DNA from: Varanus komodoensis
Taxonomy: Eukaryota > Chordata > Lepidosauria > Squamata > Varanidae
Assembly (NCBI RefSeq): GCF_004798865.1
Contig: NW_025335641.1
Span: 15,102,792 to 15,166,791 of the forward strand
DNA: 64,000 bases
Reading direction: 5' to 3'
Below the pieces are notes generated by a model. The model was not told the DNA's origin, did no database searches, and saw nothing but the letters and a program-made list of their open reading frames with translations. The translations under genes and the position numbers were made by a program. Below are positions 11,275 to 23,889 of this stretch, in pieces. Position 1 is the stretch's first letter, and every line of letters begins with the position of its first letter.

Positions 11275-12260
11275 TCCCATTAAAACCTAAGAATCATGGG
11301 ATGGCATCCTTAATCCATGCATAAAAGGCTGCCAGATGAATCCAAAATTGACTTTTTTTAAAAGATAAACAATACCAATAAACTCAGTCATTTAGAAAAT
11401 AAATCTACTAAAACAAATCTAATACATATGTCTTGCCCAAACTGAATAAAAGGTTGACAATGAATACTTTGATTATCTGGATAATTATTTCTACACATTT
11501 CCAGCCAGTGCTAGTAGCAGACCATAAACACTCATGCTTTTCCCTTCCCTGGTGGTGAAAAACTTTTGAGTAAATATCAGAAAGACTTAAAAAAAGAAAA
11601 AGAAAGAAACCGAGGACCTTTTCCCCAAGATACGTGTCAATCCTGTTATTTCTGTTTTCCTTAGCTACTACTTTTTGTAGCAGACTGCTGATGCTATGGA
11701 ATATGGTAGAGTTGGCACATGCATTGGAAGGTGGAGTTATGCCTTTGTAGCAGGTGTGCCATAAGCTATTTCAAAGGTATGTCAAAAGATGCACTTGGTG
11801 GCTTTACATGCTAAGGAACTTCTCATCCTAGTGGTTCATCAGTATCTGAGTTTGGTGGTGTAAGGATGCTTGGAAAGGACTGTGTTAATTTTGCCTTTCT
11901 GCTGGCATCCATTATTCTCTGCTTGTAAAGGAAATGCCCAGAGGACCTCCTGTTTCCTTAAAGGTTCTCTGCATGAGCCATAAAGCTGGGAAATCAGCAT
12001 TCTGGTTCTAATAGAAATCCTCCATGAAAATGGGAGGTTCCCATCCTCATCTAATATGAATAAAGTTTAACAATAACACCCAAGGATGGAGGGGTGCTGT
12101 GGTTCCCCATCTCATGTGTTTAATCTTACAGTAAGAAAATTTCTGAGTAGGGCATAACAGAGCAGGTTTTGCCATCTCACAGTAGTCACATTTCGCTGCT
12201 ACAGTTGAATCTACTATTGAATCCTTTAGGGCTGCTGTTGGATATATTTGGACCTCTCAT
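11275..12260. other. Unassigned non-coding stretch
   Basis: AT-rich sequence without recognised features. Confidence 0.45.
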
Positions 12261-12264
12261 TCGG

Positions 12265-12347
12265 TATATTTGGACACTCTTACAAAATGGCTCCCATGGG
12301 AACTTGCCCATTCTCAAAATGGCTGCCATAGTGGCAGTGCCACAGCT
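12265..12347. repeat. Dispersed repeat, copy 1 (unclassified)
   Basis: Collinear with 36013-36095 on the same strand. Both carry ACAAAATGG, then GCCATAGT and GGCA spaced alike. No termini or coding are visible. Confidence 0.5.
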
Positions 12348-12349
12348 AC

Positions 12350-13470
12350 CTGCTTTCCAGAAGGCAAGCTGGCAGTGCTAACATGCCTGGGAACCTCAAG
12401 TGCAAGACAGAGATGAGGGCTCAACTCAAGTCAATGTTCTGCTTCAATACCCATTTCACAGAAAAGAAATGGATGGGGCAAGGCTGAAAGACAAATCACT
12501 TGGTCAGGAAGAAAGGGCAGGAGAGAGGTGGGGGTCTGTGCCCTTAAAATTAGGTCCCGGATTTGCCCTCGGAGAGTTATGCTTAGAGAAACACACAGAC
12601 AAAACTGGTAATATCTACAAATACACAGGAAAATCAACTCCATGCTACCCACTACCTCCAAGAAACTGGAAGTCTTCAGGAAACCATTAATTCCTTGCTC
12701 AATATTATTCTTTTCTTTCTTTTCTGGGTGGCTGGAGGAGTTACAAATGGGGCTTCAGCTGCTTGTGATTTTTAAGCTCTAAGAATATCTCTGGTGCCTA
12801 CATGGACCCCAAAAGCATTCATAGAAAAAGAGATCAAATTGGAGTTGGTTTTTCAATTTGCAGCATACCAGCAAATTGGTTGGTTTTTCATTATTGGTTT
12901 TTCATTATTTTAAGCTAGAGACAAATTTCAAAACTCAGGAGGGTCAGAAAACCTGACAGATGCCAGGGAGTTGTTTGCAAGGATGATTGTATGGATGGGC
13001 ACCACTGGAGATCCCAGATGTAGTAGCAGTAGTTACAAGGCCACTATATTAAGAGATGGAAGACCCCACCCTGTTATGCCCTATTCAGAAGTTCTCTTAC
13101 CTGGGTAGATTAAACATGGGAGGGGGAAAGGTGCTACATTCTGCTTCCTTGTGTGTTGCTGTCATCCTTTATTTGTAGAGGCTGATATCTGAGGAGACAT
13201 CATACCCACACTAGATCTCCATTAGGACCAGAATGTTGATTTTCTAGTTTTATGGCTTGTGCAGTAAGCCTCCATGGAAACAGAGAGATAGCATGCTAAA
13301 CCTGAGAGTTCTGCTCCTCCTAGTTTTGCTCTACCCAGGCATGCCAAAATAAGGTCCTGAATATGTACATTCCTGTCTTGTATGAGCATCCTGGATCTGA
13401 CCATTCTGCTGCTACATTCTTTTCCCACAGTGGTCAATCAGATATCAAAGGGGAATGCAGAAGCATAATA
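12350..13470. other. Unassigned non-coding stretch
   Basis: Short open frames only, with no repeat terminus or exon signal I would defend. Confidence 0.45.
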
Positions 13471-13474
13471 TGAA

Positions 13475-13565
13475 TACTGTCACAGCCTCTCGTGTTCCTC
13501 AGCAACTGGCAATCAGAGGCACTCTGCCCTGACATCGGAGTTAATATAGAGCCACCATGGCTGTT
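13475..13565 (-). mobile_element. CR1 (L3 type) LINE 3' fragment
   Basis: CAGCAACTGGCAATCAGAGG, then CTCTGCC and a block ending GCCACCATGGCTG, is the complement of the CR1 3' region around CAGTTGCTGGGGAA seen at 4300 and 23760. Only about 90 bases are recognisable. Confidence 0.5.
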
Positions 13566-13569
13566 TACC

Positions 13570-14234
13570 TTGATTTAACTGGCCTGCAGTAAGTTTTCAT
13601 GATGAGACAAGACTGTCGATATCTCAAAATGGTTCATGGCAACCCTGAATGTTTGTAAGCAGGAGCAGCATTGTCAGAAGCTTGGTATTTTCACATTTGG
13701 TCTCCCCCACCCTCAAAGACATGCACACAAATGCACACATAGAGCACACGTCTTTATCTTGGCTATTTCTTTAGACCTCTTTACCCATATGGATTTTTGA
13801 AAAGGAAAAAAAGCAACAAGTTTTAATTACATGCTTGTTCCCTTGTGCCAAGAGGCAAAAGGAAAGCCTTTTTATAACTAGGTAGTTAAAAAGCCATTAG
13901 AAGGGACTCTTTACGATGAAGAGCATTTTCATACAAGCAAGTGTAACATTTGAATACTTTTTCACTTTTATCTGTAAAGCTCTTGAAAGCCATGATCTGA
14001 ATTAATCAGTTTGATTTTTGAAAAGCTAAATACCTCAGCTCATAGTAGAAATCATTGTTCTGGTGAATATTAGCAATTGAACTGGTCATGGCTGACATTT
14101 GCAGAGGACTGGAGGTTAGAAGGGCAGAGGTAGAGAAGAGAAAAATCTAAACAGCAAGCTACTTAAGGAAAAATATTTGTTGCTGCCAGTGTTCCATGTG
14201 TGCAGCCATATGATGGAAAAATACATATTTATAG
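13570..14234. other. Unassigned non-coding stretch
   Basis: AT-rich with no recognised feature. Confidence 0.45.
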
Positions 14235-14235
14235 A

Positions 14236-14710
14236 GTCTTAGAACAGTAGATTTGGAAGGGACCAGAAGCCCATCAGGTCCAACCCCCTGCTCAGTGCAG
14301 GGCACTGAGTTAAACCATCTTTCTCAGATGGCTGTCCAGTTGCATCTTGAATACCTCTAGTGTAGGAAAACCCACACCTTCCCTAAGTCATTAGTTCCAT
14401 TGTCATACTGTTCTAACAATCAGAATTCTTTTCCTGATATCTAACTAGAATCTGGCTCTCTGTAACTTGAGCCCGTTATTCTGTGTCCTTCACTCTGGGA
14501 TGATTGAGAAGAGATCCTGTCCTTCCACTTTGTGACAGCCTTTCAAGTACTTGTACAGTGCTATCATATCTCCCGTCAGTCTTCTCTTTTTGAGGCTAAA
14601 CATACTCAGTTCTTTCATTCTCTTTGCCCCTGGATCATCCTGGTTGCCCTCCTCTGAACCCTTCCACCTCGTCTGCATCTTTCTCAAACTTCCTTAAATT
14701 TAAACTCCAC
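14236..14710 (-). mobile_element. CR1 LINE 3' end, 5'-truncated
   Basis: The minus-strand frame at 14490-14687 reads MKELSMFSLKKRRLTGDMIA, then LYKYLKGCHK, the standard CR1 ORF2 C-terminal region. The 3' untranslated part continues to 14236 (complement of GGACCTGATGGGCTTCTGG). The plus-strand copy at 22800-23455 is the same element family and better preserved. Confidence 0.85.
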
Positions 14711-14734
14711 AACCCTGTGGAGGTGGGAATCCAG

Positions 14735-14895
14735 CATGGTTTTTATAAATTTATTTATTTATTTAAGGCTTTTATAGACCATCTACCGGCATTTCCAAAC
14801 AGTTTACAACAAAACAACAGATAAAATAGAGCACTTTTAGTTCAATATTATAAAAAACACTTTAAAACTGATTAAACATTAAAATAATGGGAAAA
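14735..14895 (-). mobile_element. L2-like 3' end
   Basis: On the minus strand GTAAACTGTTTGGAAATGCC is followed by GGTAGATGGTCTATAAAAGC and an (AAATA)n tail, in the order of an L2-type stem, its partner and a microsatellite tail. It abuts the truncated end of the CR1 copy. Confidence 0.5.
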
Positions 14896-14899
14896 TAAA

Positions 14900-15655
14900 A
14901 AGGTCTCCATCTAGCATCAGATAGAAAAAAGACTTCACTTCCACTTCTTCCAGCATTCTCACTAGGAACCACTGCACCTTGGACTGGCCCTTGAGGGGTT
15001 TTACCTGATGTTGAGTGTAGAGTCAAATGAGAAATGCTCTTGGTGTAACAGCTTGTTGGTGGTCTCAAGACTTGTGCTGGATAGTGGATGGTAGTTCTGT
15101 ATGTCTTTAACTTCCGGACTGTGCTTCTAATAATAATAAAATAATAATATCTGGAGCTCCAACTCAGGAATTCATGAGTTCCATGTCAATTGTAAGTCTG
15201 TCTCTGTTTGGCATTAGCCTAACTCATGAAGCGGGGCATACTGTCAATTTGGACTTTGCTCCAGGCTGTGAGATGAAGAGTCTGAAAACTGGAGGGGCTG
15301 GGCTCAAGTAACTCCATTGTCATGGTCATACCCTGGTTGTACTTGAATTCATGAGTGACTTTTTGAATGATAGATTCCAATGAATTTATGAGCATTCTTA
15401 GGGCTGTTCCAGTGGAGAGGAACAGCTGAGTCCGTAAATTCAGCATGGAACAGGGTAGTGTTGGGCCATTGTCTTGATTGTTCTTGAGTTCCTTCTTCAC
15501 TGCTGTAGAGTCCGCTCTGTTCCTTTGTCAGTTGGGGACCTGTGGTCAACAGAACAAGCTGGAAGTTGGCTAGAGCACAAACAGCATAAGCCTTAAAATG
15601 AAGACCATCCAACATGCTTTAGGTATGATTGTGCTAGTTGTGGTCTGGTGCAAGC
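14900..15655. other. Unassigned stretch with two overlapping minus-strand frames
   Basis: Frames of 93 and 88 codons at 15219-15500 and 15349-15615 on the minus strand overlap in different registers. I do not recognise either. They may be remnants of a mobile element, but no motif supports that. Confidence 0.3.
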
Positions 15656-15659
15656 AGCA

Positions 15660-17095
15660 GTAGTCATCCAGCAGAGCTCTTTTCAATGATTGTATCAAGG
15701 GGGGCACATTTCCCCCGGTAAATCAAGCCCTGGTCCCTTCAAGGATCCACCATGACCTTTTGCATCGCATTCTGAGGACAAAATCACTTGACTGACAACA
15801 CACTTGATGTGTCAGCGTGCCTGACACCACCATCCACCCAGTTTTGTTGTGTCATTTGCTGGGACCTGATGAGGTAGACAACATGCATGCAGCACTGCAT
15901 ATCCTATCCACATAGCCTTGCCTTTCTGGATTAATAAAAGCTGTCTGAGGGGGGCGTGACTGGGTGGGTCCAGGGAGTGAAAATGCTTCCCTGCATGAAG
16001 GGATGGTTCCTCCTGTTCCTAAAGAGGCAGTGGTACATTCACACTTGAGAAACCCACTCTGGGCTCAGTGGCATTCAGCAGGTCAGTCATAAATACCTCC
16101 TTAGGGAAGGTACATGAGAGGGTTTTGATGGATCAACTGCTGATACTCTGGAAGGATGCCAACTATTCAGACTGATTCTAGATTGGGTTTTAACATAGTT
16201 ATGGGACTGATTTAGCCTTGGTTATCCTGATGGAGGACCTTTATCCAGCAAACAGAAGGAGTTCAACCTTATTCTGCAGAATCTCTCATTGGCTATTGAT
16301 AATATCAACGATGGTGTTCTCTTGGGTCAACTCTTCAGGATGAATATTGGAAGCACTGGCTGTGCTTGTACAACATAACAAGCAACCCTGCAGGGTTACC
16401 ATGTTCATGTTTTTTATGCCATGATCAATCTGCCAGTCAAGCAGTTCCTACTTTATCTTGGTTTTCATCCTACCCACTCAGTCCTCCCATTGTTGGCATG
16501 TATCCCAGCAGCCACTGTGCCTGAAATTCAATCCCAAGGTGCCTACTTTGCCAGCTATAGCCTTTCCTAGGCAGAAATAGCTTTGCCACAATAGTACAGG
16601 TGCTAGAAACCTTAAGACTAGATTACTGAAATATGTACTATGCAGGGCTGGTCCAAAAGCAACAGATACAACAGTTCATCTGTTGTCTTTTCAGCATGGA
16701 ACTCCTTTGCTAAAGAGCTGTACTACCTTTTCTCTACCAAGCCAGCTTTAATGTTTTGATACATTGTTTTGAATAAAGACTTGAACAACTGCAGACCAGG
16801 ATAACTGAGAAAGCACATTATCACCCTGCCTGGTTTTTGTGGTCATCAGATGGCTTACTTCTGCTTGCTTTACACAGAGCTATGGGAGTCCATTCCATGA
16901 AGCTTTCCTGAAAAATCTCTATTTTGAAAAACCTTCCTTGATTGATAAGCTATTTTAATTGAAATTCTGGTTGTATGTGTTACTTTTAATATGGTGCTTT
17001 ATTCTTTTTATCTTACTGTTCACCACTCCAGAATATGTTGATATAGAGAGCCATATATACAAGTTGTAAATAAATACATAAATAAGGAGACCAAA
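15660..17095 (+). mobile_element. Ancient L2 LINE copy, heavily decayed
   Basis: Patches of L2 ORF2 appear in order but in changing frames: GVTGWVQGV near 15955, VLMDQLLILWKDANYSD near 16115, a palm-region remnant (LLGQLF) near 16320, LETLRLDY-N-YYAGLVQK near 16600, and a 3' end near 17000-17095 (CAAGTTGTAAATAAATACAT). Many stops and indels make it much older than the copies at 10317 and 55829. Edges are approximate. Confidence 0.6.
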
Positions 17096-17099
17096 ACAT

Positions 17100-18945
17100 G
17101 GAATTGGCATTTTCAGCATTGTGTGGGTCTAAAACTATGGTGAGTCTATGTATGATGCACAGATATGTCCATGCATACAAGCCCAGCCTATTTTGTTAAG
17201 CAGGAGTCCTTGACGTTAATCTTTAATTTTAATCCTGTACTCACAATGAAGTGCACTTCTCCTTTGTTTCTGATATTGGACTAGAAGCCACAATGGAGTT
17301 TTGGGAGCTGTATATGTATCATCTGACATATATTCCTTCTATCAATCTTGTAGAACAGATTAAACACAAGCATCCTTTGGAGTCCCAGTTGGAGTTCAAG
17401 GATCTGGAACATATCTGTCAAGCCTACTGACATTTTTATTACTCTTCAAAAAGTTCCAGACTTTAATCGTTATTCTGTCTTAGATTGGCATTTCAGCCCT
17501 CTCTGGTAAAAGCTTTCTTCCTTTCTAGTCTGATTTCAAAAGCTGACCTTGCCTTTTTGGTGGAAAACAAAACTAAATAATACATAAATATATGTTTCAG
17601 AATTTTGAATACTTCATTTGAGAATCCAGGCAGAAACCTGGATCCAGAACCCAACCAAATTGCGGGCTTGGTTCCTTTGGGACAAGGGAGAGAATATTTT
17701 TTGCTGCAAGTACTATCAAGATATTCCAGAGTCCTGTGCCAGTAACGGATAAGACCCCACTCAAAGTGGGCGAGGCCATTCCCGGACCCTCAAACAAACA
17801 TGCCATTCATACACATGCTTCCCCTTGCACAGAGAGCCATTCATATGGTGTGTATGAAAATGGAGCAATCTGGCCATGGAGGAAAATAATTAGGCTTTTC
17901 CTCCATTGCCGGATCAGAGTGTTCTCTGAGGGCCTTCATCTCAACAAGCCATATGGCAAGTCCTTGTGGACTGAAGTTTCCAGATGGAAAGGCTTTATAG
18001 GCTGTAGATTGTAGCCCTTTCGAGAAAGGCTATTGTACCACCATGTTTGTTCTTGCTGTTGCTGTTGCTATAGCTGATATTGTATGGCTCACAAATGCTC
18101 AGAATTCCATCTTATTTCTTCTGAGTATCACTTGATTCATGTGCCATCAACTGATGCCCTATCTCAGGCAGTCACTTTAGGATGTTGGCATCATGTTGGG
18201 AGAAACAGATGTGGAGAAATAGATCCAGGTATCATCTACATACAGATAATGGTTCATTCAAATCTCTAGCTATCTCACTGCCATTTTGTATAGCCCTTAC
18301 AAAATATGAGAGAGAGATGGGATGCCACAAGTGAGCTCAAGAAGAGCTACATCTCAGATCTCAGGAAGCTCCTAGTAAGAAGCGGTGCCCTGCCTTACAC
18401 ACACATGCAGTGTCCAAATACAGTGAGTGTGTTTGCTCAAGAAAAATGTTTGGCACTACATATTTGGAGAGAAAATGTATTTTAAATGCAGGTGCTGGGG
18501 GATGTGCATATAAAACATTAATTTTATTGAGCATTTTCATACAGAATAAAACCCATGCAGATTAACAGAGCAAAAGAACACAATAGTTTATGGGTGGGAA
18601 GTGAAACCAGCCAAAAATAAACTACTCTGTCTATAAAGCTTTCTCTTTTTGGCATGGCTGCCACAGAATAGGGGTTCAAAAGAGCTCAGACATTTGGTGG
18701 ATTTCATCATGAGCCTTCCTTCATCTGCACTCAACTTGTTCTTCTGTTACCTAATTGCCAGCAATTCTTCATTAAAATCATCAAAGTGCCTGGATTCTGG
18801 GAACAGAGGAAGCATACTTAGGATTGCTTATTTATTTGTAATACTAATGAATGGACCTGGCATCACACTGGTGGCAGTAGCTCTAATTCAGATACAGTGA
18901 AGTTTTCAAGGAAATTTGCCAGATGTAAGAGTTGTGTTCGCTGTC
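17100..18945. other. Unassigned non-coding stretch
   Basis: Contains a short (TTGCTG)n run near 18053. The open frames at 17736-18014 and 18649-18900 lack motifs. No gene is supported. Confidence 0.45.
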
Positions 18946-18949
18946 TCTG

Positions 18950-19230
18950 AGTGAAGCAATGGCTGCTCAGATCCCCGGCCTCTGCCCTGCCATTGTGCAG
19001 TGGCCAGTTGCAGGCCCTGGAACTCCCTGTTAAGGGAGCCCAAGTTGGCCCCCTCTCCGTTGCTCCTCCACTCACATTCAAGTATCTTTTAATTCTGGCA
19101 GGACTTGGCATGAAAGCTGGTCTGCTCCCAAAAGGGATTTTAACCAGCAGAGAGCTTTCTATCTCTCTCAGTATTCTTTTTTAAATTGTGTTTTAGCTTA
19201 TATCTTAATTAAGATTTTATCTGTATTTTA
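18950..19230 (+). mobile_element. Possible diverged L2-type C-terminus and 3' UTR
   Basis: A forward frame contains PWNSLLREPKLAPSPLLL, close to the WNSLP-EVRLAPSLL motif of L2 ORF2. It is followed by an AT-rich 3' region without a clear hairpin. Confidence 0.4.
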
Positions 19231-19289
19231 TGGTTGTTGAGGACCATTTTTGGTGTAAAGAGAGAGCCTAAATTAAGTATGTGCATACA

Positions 19290-19432
19290 TTACGGTTCGG
19301 CTTGGCTCAGCTCGGCCTCTTCTCTTCACCTGTGTTTTGTTGTTTTGCTTTGTTTTGTTTTATCTTGTCCCATTTCGGTTCGTCTCGTCTCGTCTTGTCT
19401 CGTCATGTTTCATTGCGTTTCATTTTGTTTCT
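19290..19432. repeat. Degenerate pentanucleotide satellite
   Basis: A 5-base periodicity holds over about 140 bases: TTTGT, TTCGT, CTCGT and similar units, with CTCGT best kept at 19379-19407. The consensus is roughly NTCGT. The short open frames across it are artefacts of the period. Confidence 0.75.
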
Positions 19433-19439
19433 AGGGCTG

Positions 19440-22400
19440 GTTTCTGACCCCAAAAGCCTCCTATCTGTGTTTCATAGTATGAAGATCCAGAGAGGGCTGG
19501 ATATGCAAGGGATAAGAAAGGATAATGTGAACAAAAGCAGTTCCATGGACTTATTGTAGTGATGAGCATTGTAATTCTATGCCAAATATTACAGAATTCT
19601 ATGCCAAATATCACCAAATCCAAACTACCAGCTATGCTATCAAAAGAGAATGATCTTTTCAGCCATGCTTTCTTTGCCAGCCTGATAAAAGAGCTTCTTT
19701 CCAGAGCCCCTTAAGATCACACCTGATGCAATCTCTCTAATCTCATTTTTATATTCATTACCTTGATCAATCTTGTGAGTTTCTTTAGCCAACATACTGA
19801 TTTGTCTCCAGCAGTTTTGAGAATGTACAAGCAGAACAAAAGTAACGTGGCACTGAGCTAACATAAAAACTGAGAAAATTCTGTTATAAATTTGAAGGCA
19901 ACTGGGAGTTGGTGCAGGGGTAACATGAAATCTTAAGCTCCATGTTTTGAACTGTTGCAGTATCCTCAGATGAGGAATGCATGGGTTATATCCAAAGCTA
20001 GTATAACTTTCAATGAGTCTACTCTAGGTAAGACTGATTGGTGGGACACCAGTATGATTCTTTCAAGTAATTTCATACTCATCCTCTCTTAGCAGAATTA
20101 ACATGCTAAGAAAGATGCACACCAATAACAGTGAAAAAGGGATACCAAATAGTACCAACAGTGAAAAATCTGTTGAATGTAGGTTTGGATGAGACCATCA
20201 GGCCATTTGAGGGCTCAGATAGAGATACAAGTTCTACTGCTTCCAAACTTCTGATAAGTCTATCAAATATCCAGTGTGATGCATAGAACTTGTTCAAAAC
20301 TTCCACCCAGCAAAAATCACAACAAATCCCAGTCAAAGTCAGACTGCGATATTTGTGAAAGATGTAGCGGTTCAAGCTTTGGCAGATTTCCAAGGACACA
20401 AAGCCTTACTACTGATGCCTCTTTGGATTCACTTGCTGACTTATCCTTTTCTATTGGTGGATCATAGATTTGCCTCAAGAAAATCCTAACAGTGGTATCA
20501 TGAAAGAGAAGGAGGCAGAAAAACAGTGGACGGTTAATAGGAAGAAAATTGGAGAAACATATTTCAGGAAATAGATACAGGAAAGGCCAAAAAATATATC
20601 ATATTGAAATAGGGCCCACACTGTAGGTTGGGATTAGGTTAAGACTTGATCATGAGTCTAGAATGGTTGGAGGCTACTGATTATCTTCCTGTTTCCACTT
20701 CCTGTCACTTCTGCATGTGTTCTTTTCTGTACCATTTCTACCTTACTCCGTGATCTTTTAAATATGTACAGCATAAAAATGTACATATTTAGATACACAT
20801 CTACATATTTAGATACGCATCTCTCAAATATTTTCTCTTAAACTAAGCAATTCTAAAGCATGTTATTTCAAAATAATACAGGTAAATACAATGTGCCCTG
20901 AAAGTATGCTTTATGTATATTTTGATGCAAAATCCATGCTACCATATTTGGAAAAATGCAAAATCCAATGGAGGTGTGATCCGATACACACCTTGACTGA
21001 GATGTGCAGATCAAGGCAGTCTGTCATTTTTGCTGTTCAAATTCCTCAAGCATCCCTGCCTCTAATTGAAGTTATCACACTGGCAGACTCTCAGGTATGG
21101 TAGGCATACACTATTTAAGACAGGCAGGAAGGCACTTTGATTCCACCCTCTCCTGGGCTTCCTCCCCTGCAAAAAACCATTTTAGGAATATGGTGGAAGG
21201 CTATTTCTTTAGCCTTGGATACAAAAAAAAAGAATCACAAATTGCAGCGTCTTACAACTCTATTAGCCAGAAGATGGAGAAATAGCCAGCTTCTCATTTT
21301 AATGAGATGTCAGATCTCACCCTCGCTATCCCATGCATCTTAATGCACCTGGCTGTGCTGTGCTGGCTTGAGTCTGGGAGGCGTTGTCATTATTCAGCAC
21401 TGCCTTTCTCTAATTTCTTGTGACACATGGTGCTAAAATCCTCCAGAAATGTGAGGTGAGGCAGGAGATGGTTCCTGCAGACAGCCTTGCTGTGAGAGTG
21501 CTCATTTGCATTATTCATTAGATGAGAGCATTGATTTGCATCTCATTATGACTGTCTCCATTTCAAGGCAGCAAGTTCTTGAGATTACTAAATTTTTATG
21601 ATATTAATATCGCTCATTCAGGAACAGAGCATCTCCATTGTCTGCTCACCCTGTTTTTGTCCTGTTCTCACAAATGTGTGCAAACTTCCCCACCCACCAC
21701 CCCCAATACACCTTTACCTCTTTATGTAAAGTGCAGCTCTCTGCTCTTTAATGAAACATACTTATTTTTTTATTACACAGTTTTAAAAATGCATTTATAT
21801 GATGGAAATATAGTCCTGCTAATCCGTGCAGCCAATTAGAGCATAATCACCGGCTACTTGCTCTTTTTATAAGGCTGTACTTCAGTGGTGTGTGCTTCTC
21901 TTCCTGCAATGTTTGTGCACCATGAACATAAGTGATACTTTCTGGCATTTAGGTTGGCTGAAGTAATAGGCTGTTCAGGTCTTTATGTATTCTGTTCAAT
22001 AGGACAGCTGTTCTGAAAGTTAAGGAACACAGGATTAAGCTTCTTCTCTACTCTTAAATCTTGTGAATTAATTTACATCATGCTACACATTTCCCACCCA
22101 ATATTCGTTCAGAAAACTTGCAAGGGAAGAGAAGAAATATCTAGCAAGTTTCAGAATCATGTATGCTGTGCACATTTTATTTTGATTGTGTGGGACATGA
22201 TTGAAGTGTGCTAGCCTAGTTTATTTAAAGAAACAAAGCAGCTGCTTTTGACATTTGTATTTCTAATAGAAGCATTGTGTATTCTGTGTGACAACATATT
22301 AAACAGGCCCAGAAAGACACATGTTAAAGCTAGCAATAAGCAAATATATGTATGTCAGTAAGAACTTAGAAACAACTGTTTTCTATCCTTTTTTTTAAGC

Positions 22401-22795
22401 AGAGTGGGGTGTTGGATGAAAATGTGCAGCAGCTAACATTAAGCAACATTAAAAGATGGGGATGACTTTAGTATTGGTTAAATATATTCAGCTGTTAAAT
22501 TTGCTTCCTGCTGTTTTTCCTTAGGAAGTATGTTTAGCCTGACATTAACTCTCTGAGGTAGGCCAGGCTGTGATAATGTGACTTTCCCCTGGCAGCCCAG
22601 TGGATTTCATACTTATTCCTGTTTTGTGGTTCTTTTCATGCATTATGTGTTGTTGGCAAAGACAGAACATAAAAAAGGAGAACTTGGGATTTAATTTCAG
22701 GTTTCCCACACCTGAAGGCAATGCTTTGACCCCAGCATAATGTGATCCTGGGTACCTCAGAATTTGGCCCCCTGTTCCACATCTGAGAAACTGGA
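19440..22795. other. Long unassigned stretch with two short tandem duplications
   Basis: No gene is recognised. An 18-22 base unit (ATTCTATGCCAAATAT) is duplicated at 19569-19612. A 20-base unit (ACATATTTAGATACACATCT) is duplicated at 20783-20822. The part from about 21370 to 22510 is rich in ATTTGCAT, TAATTA-like and CATTATTCAT motifs and is treated below as a possible conserved regulatory block. Confidence 0.45.
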
Positions 22796-22799
22796 AATT

Positions 22800-23455
22800 T
22801 GACAAACTCTGTCAAAGGATAGAAATGAGCCAACAATGCGATGCAGCTGCCAAAAGGGCAAATGCTGTTTTGCAATGCATTAACAGAAATATTACTTCCA
22901 AATCATGAGAAGTAGTAGTTCCTCTATACGCCTCACTAGTCAGATCTCACCTGGAATATTGTATTCAGTTCTGGGCACCAAAATTTAAGAAAGATGCAGG
23001 TAAATTAGAAAAGGTCCTGCAGAGGTCAACCAAAATGATCCAGGGTTTGGAAACACTGCCCTTTGAGGAGAGACTAAGAGAACTGGGCATGTTCAGCCTT
23101 GAGAAGAGAAGACTGAGGGGGGACATGATAACCCTCTATAAGTACTTCAAAGGCTGTCACAAAGAGGAAGGCCAAGATCTCTTCTTGCTGATGCCAGAGT
23201 GTAGGACACAGAATAATCAGTTCAAGTTGTGACAACCCACATTCAGGCTGGACATCAGAAAAAGCTTCCGCACTGTCAGAGCAGTATGAGAGTGGAACCA
23301 GCTGCCTAGAGAGGTGGTGGGCTCTCCCACACTAGAGACATTCAAAAAGAAATTGGGCAGCCATCTGAGTGGGATGGTGTAACGTGTCCTGCCACAGTTG
23401 GACTCAATGGCCTTCAGGGCCCCTTCCAACTCTACTATTCTTTGATTCTAAATGA
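22800..23455 (+). mobile_element. CR1 LINE 3' end, best-preserved copy
   Basis: The frame at 23035-23232 reads [20 protein letters not shown], then [20 protein letters not shown]. Upstream, [14 protein letters not shown]-like codons lie near 22950-22985. The 3' untranslated part contains GTGGGCTCTCCCAC and GGACTCAATGGCCTTCAGGG and ends in the 8-bp CR1 tail form (CTATTCTTTGATTCTAA). It lacks the RT catalytic core. Confidence 0.9.
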
Positions 23456-23625
23456 TTAGCCTAACTCAATCTGGATAGCATAAATTGAGCACAGATTATG
23501 GTAAGAGGCTTTCAGCACAAGAATAAGGGGACATCACCTTTTCTCTGATGCTATACCTTGACCCACTCCTTGCTGCTGGAGCAGGACTTTGAGGGCAAGG
23601 AGATGGAAAAGACACCAAAGATTCC

Positions 23626-23885
23626 TTGTGAACATAAGAACATAAAAGGAGCCACTGTGCATCAGACCAAACATCCATCTAGCCCAGCATTCTGTTCTAG
23701 TCCAGCAAGCCAGCTTCCTGTCAGAAGTAAGATAAGAATGCAACAGCATCTTTCAGCACATGTTCCCCAGCAACTGGTATAGAAAGACACACTTACTGCC
23801 TTTGACTGTGAAGGCAGCACATAGCTGTTAGAGCTAGCAGTCCTTGATAGCCCTCTCCTTCATGGATCTGTCTGATCGCCATTCA
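23626..23885 (-). mobile_element. CR1 (L3 type) LINE 3' end
   Basis: The low-coordinate edge is GAACATAAGAACATAA, the complement of a TTCTTATG tail. The minus strand then reads back through GCTGGGCTAGATGG and CAGTTGCTGGGGAACA to about 23885. It holds the 3' untranslated region only, no coding. Confidence 0.8.
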
Positions 23886-23889
23886 ATCA

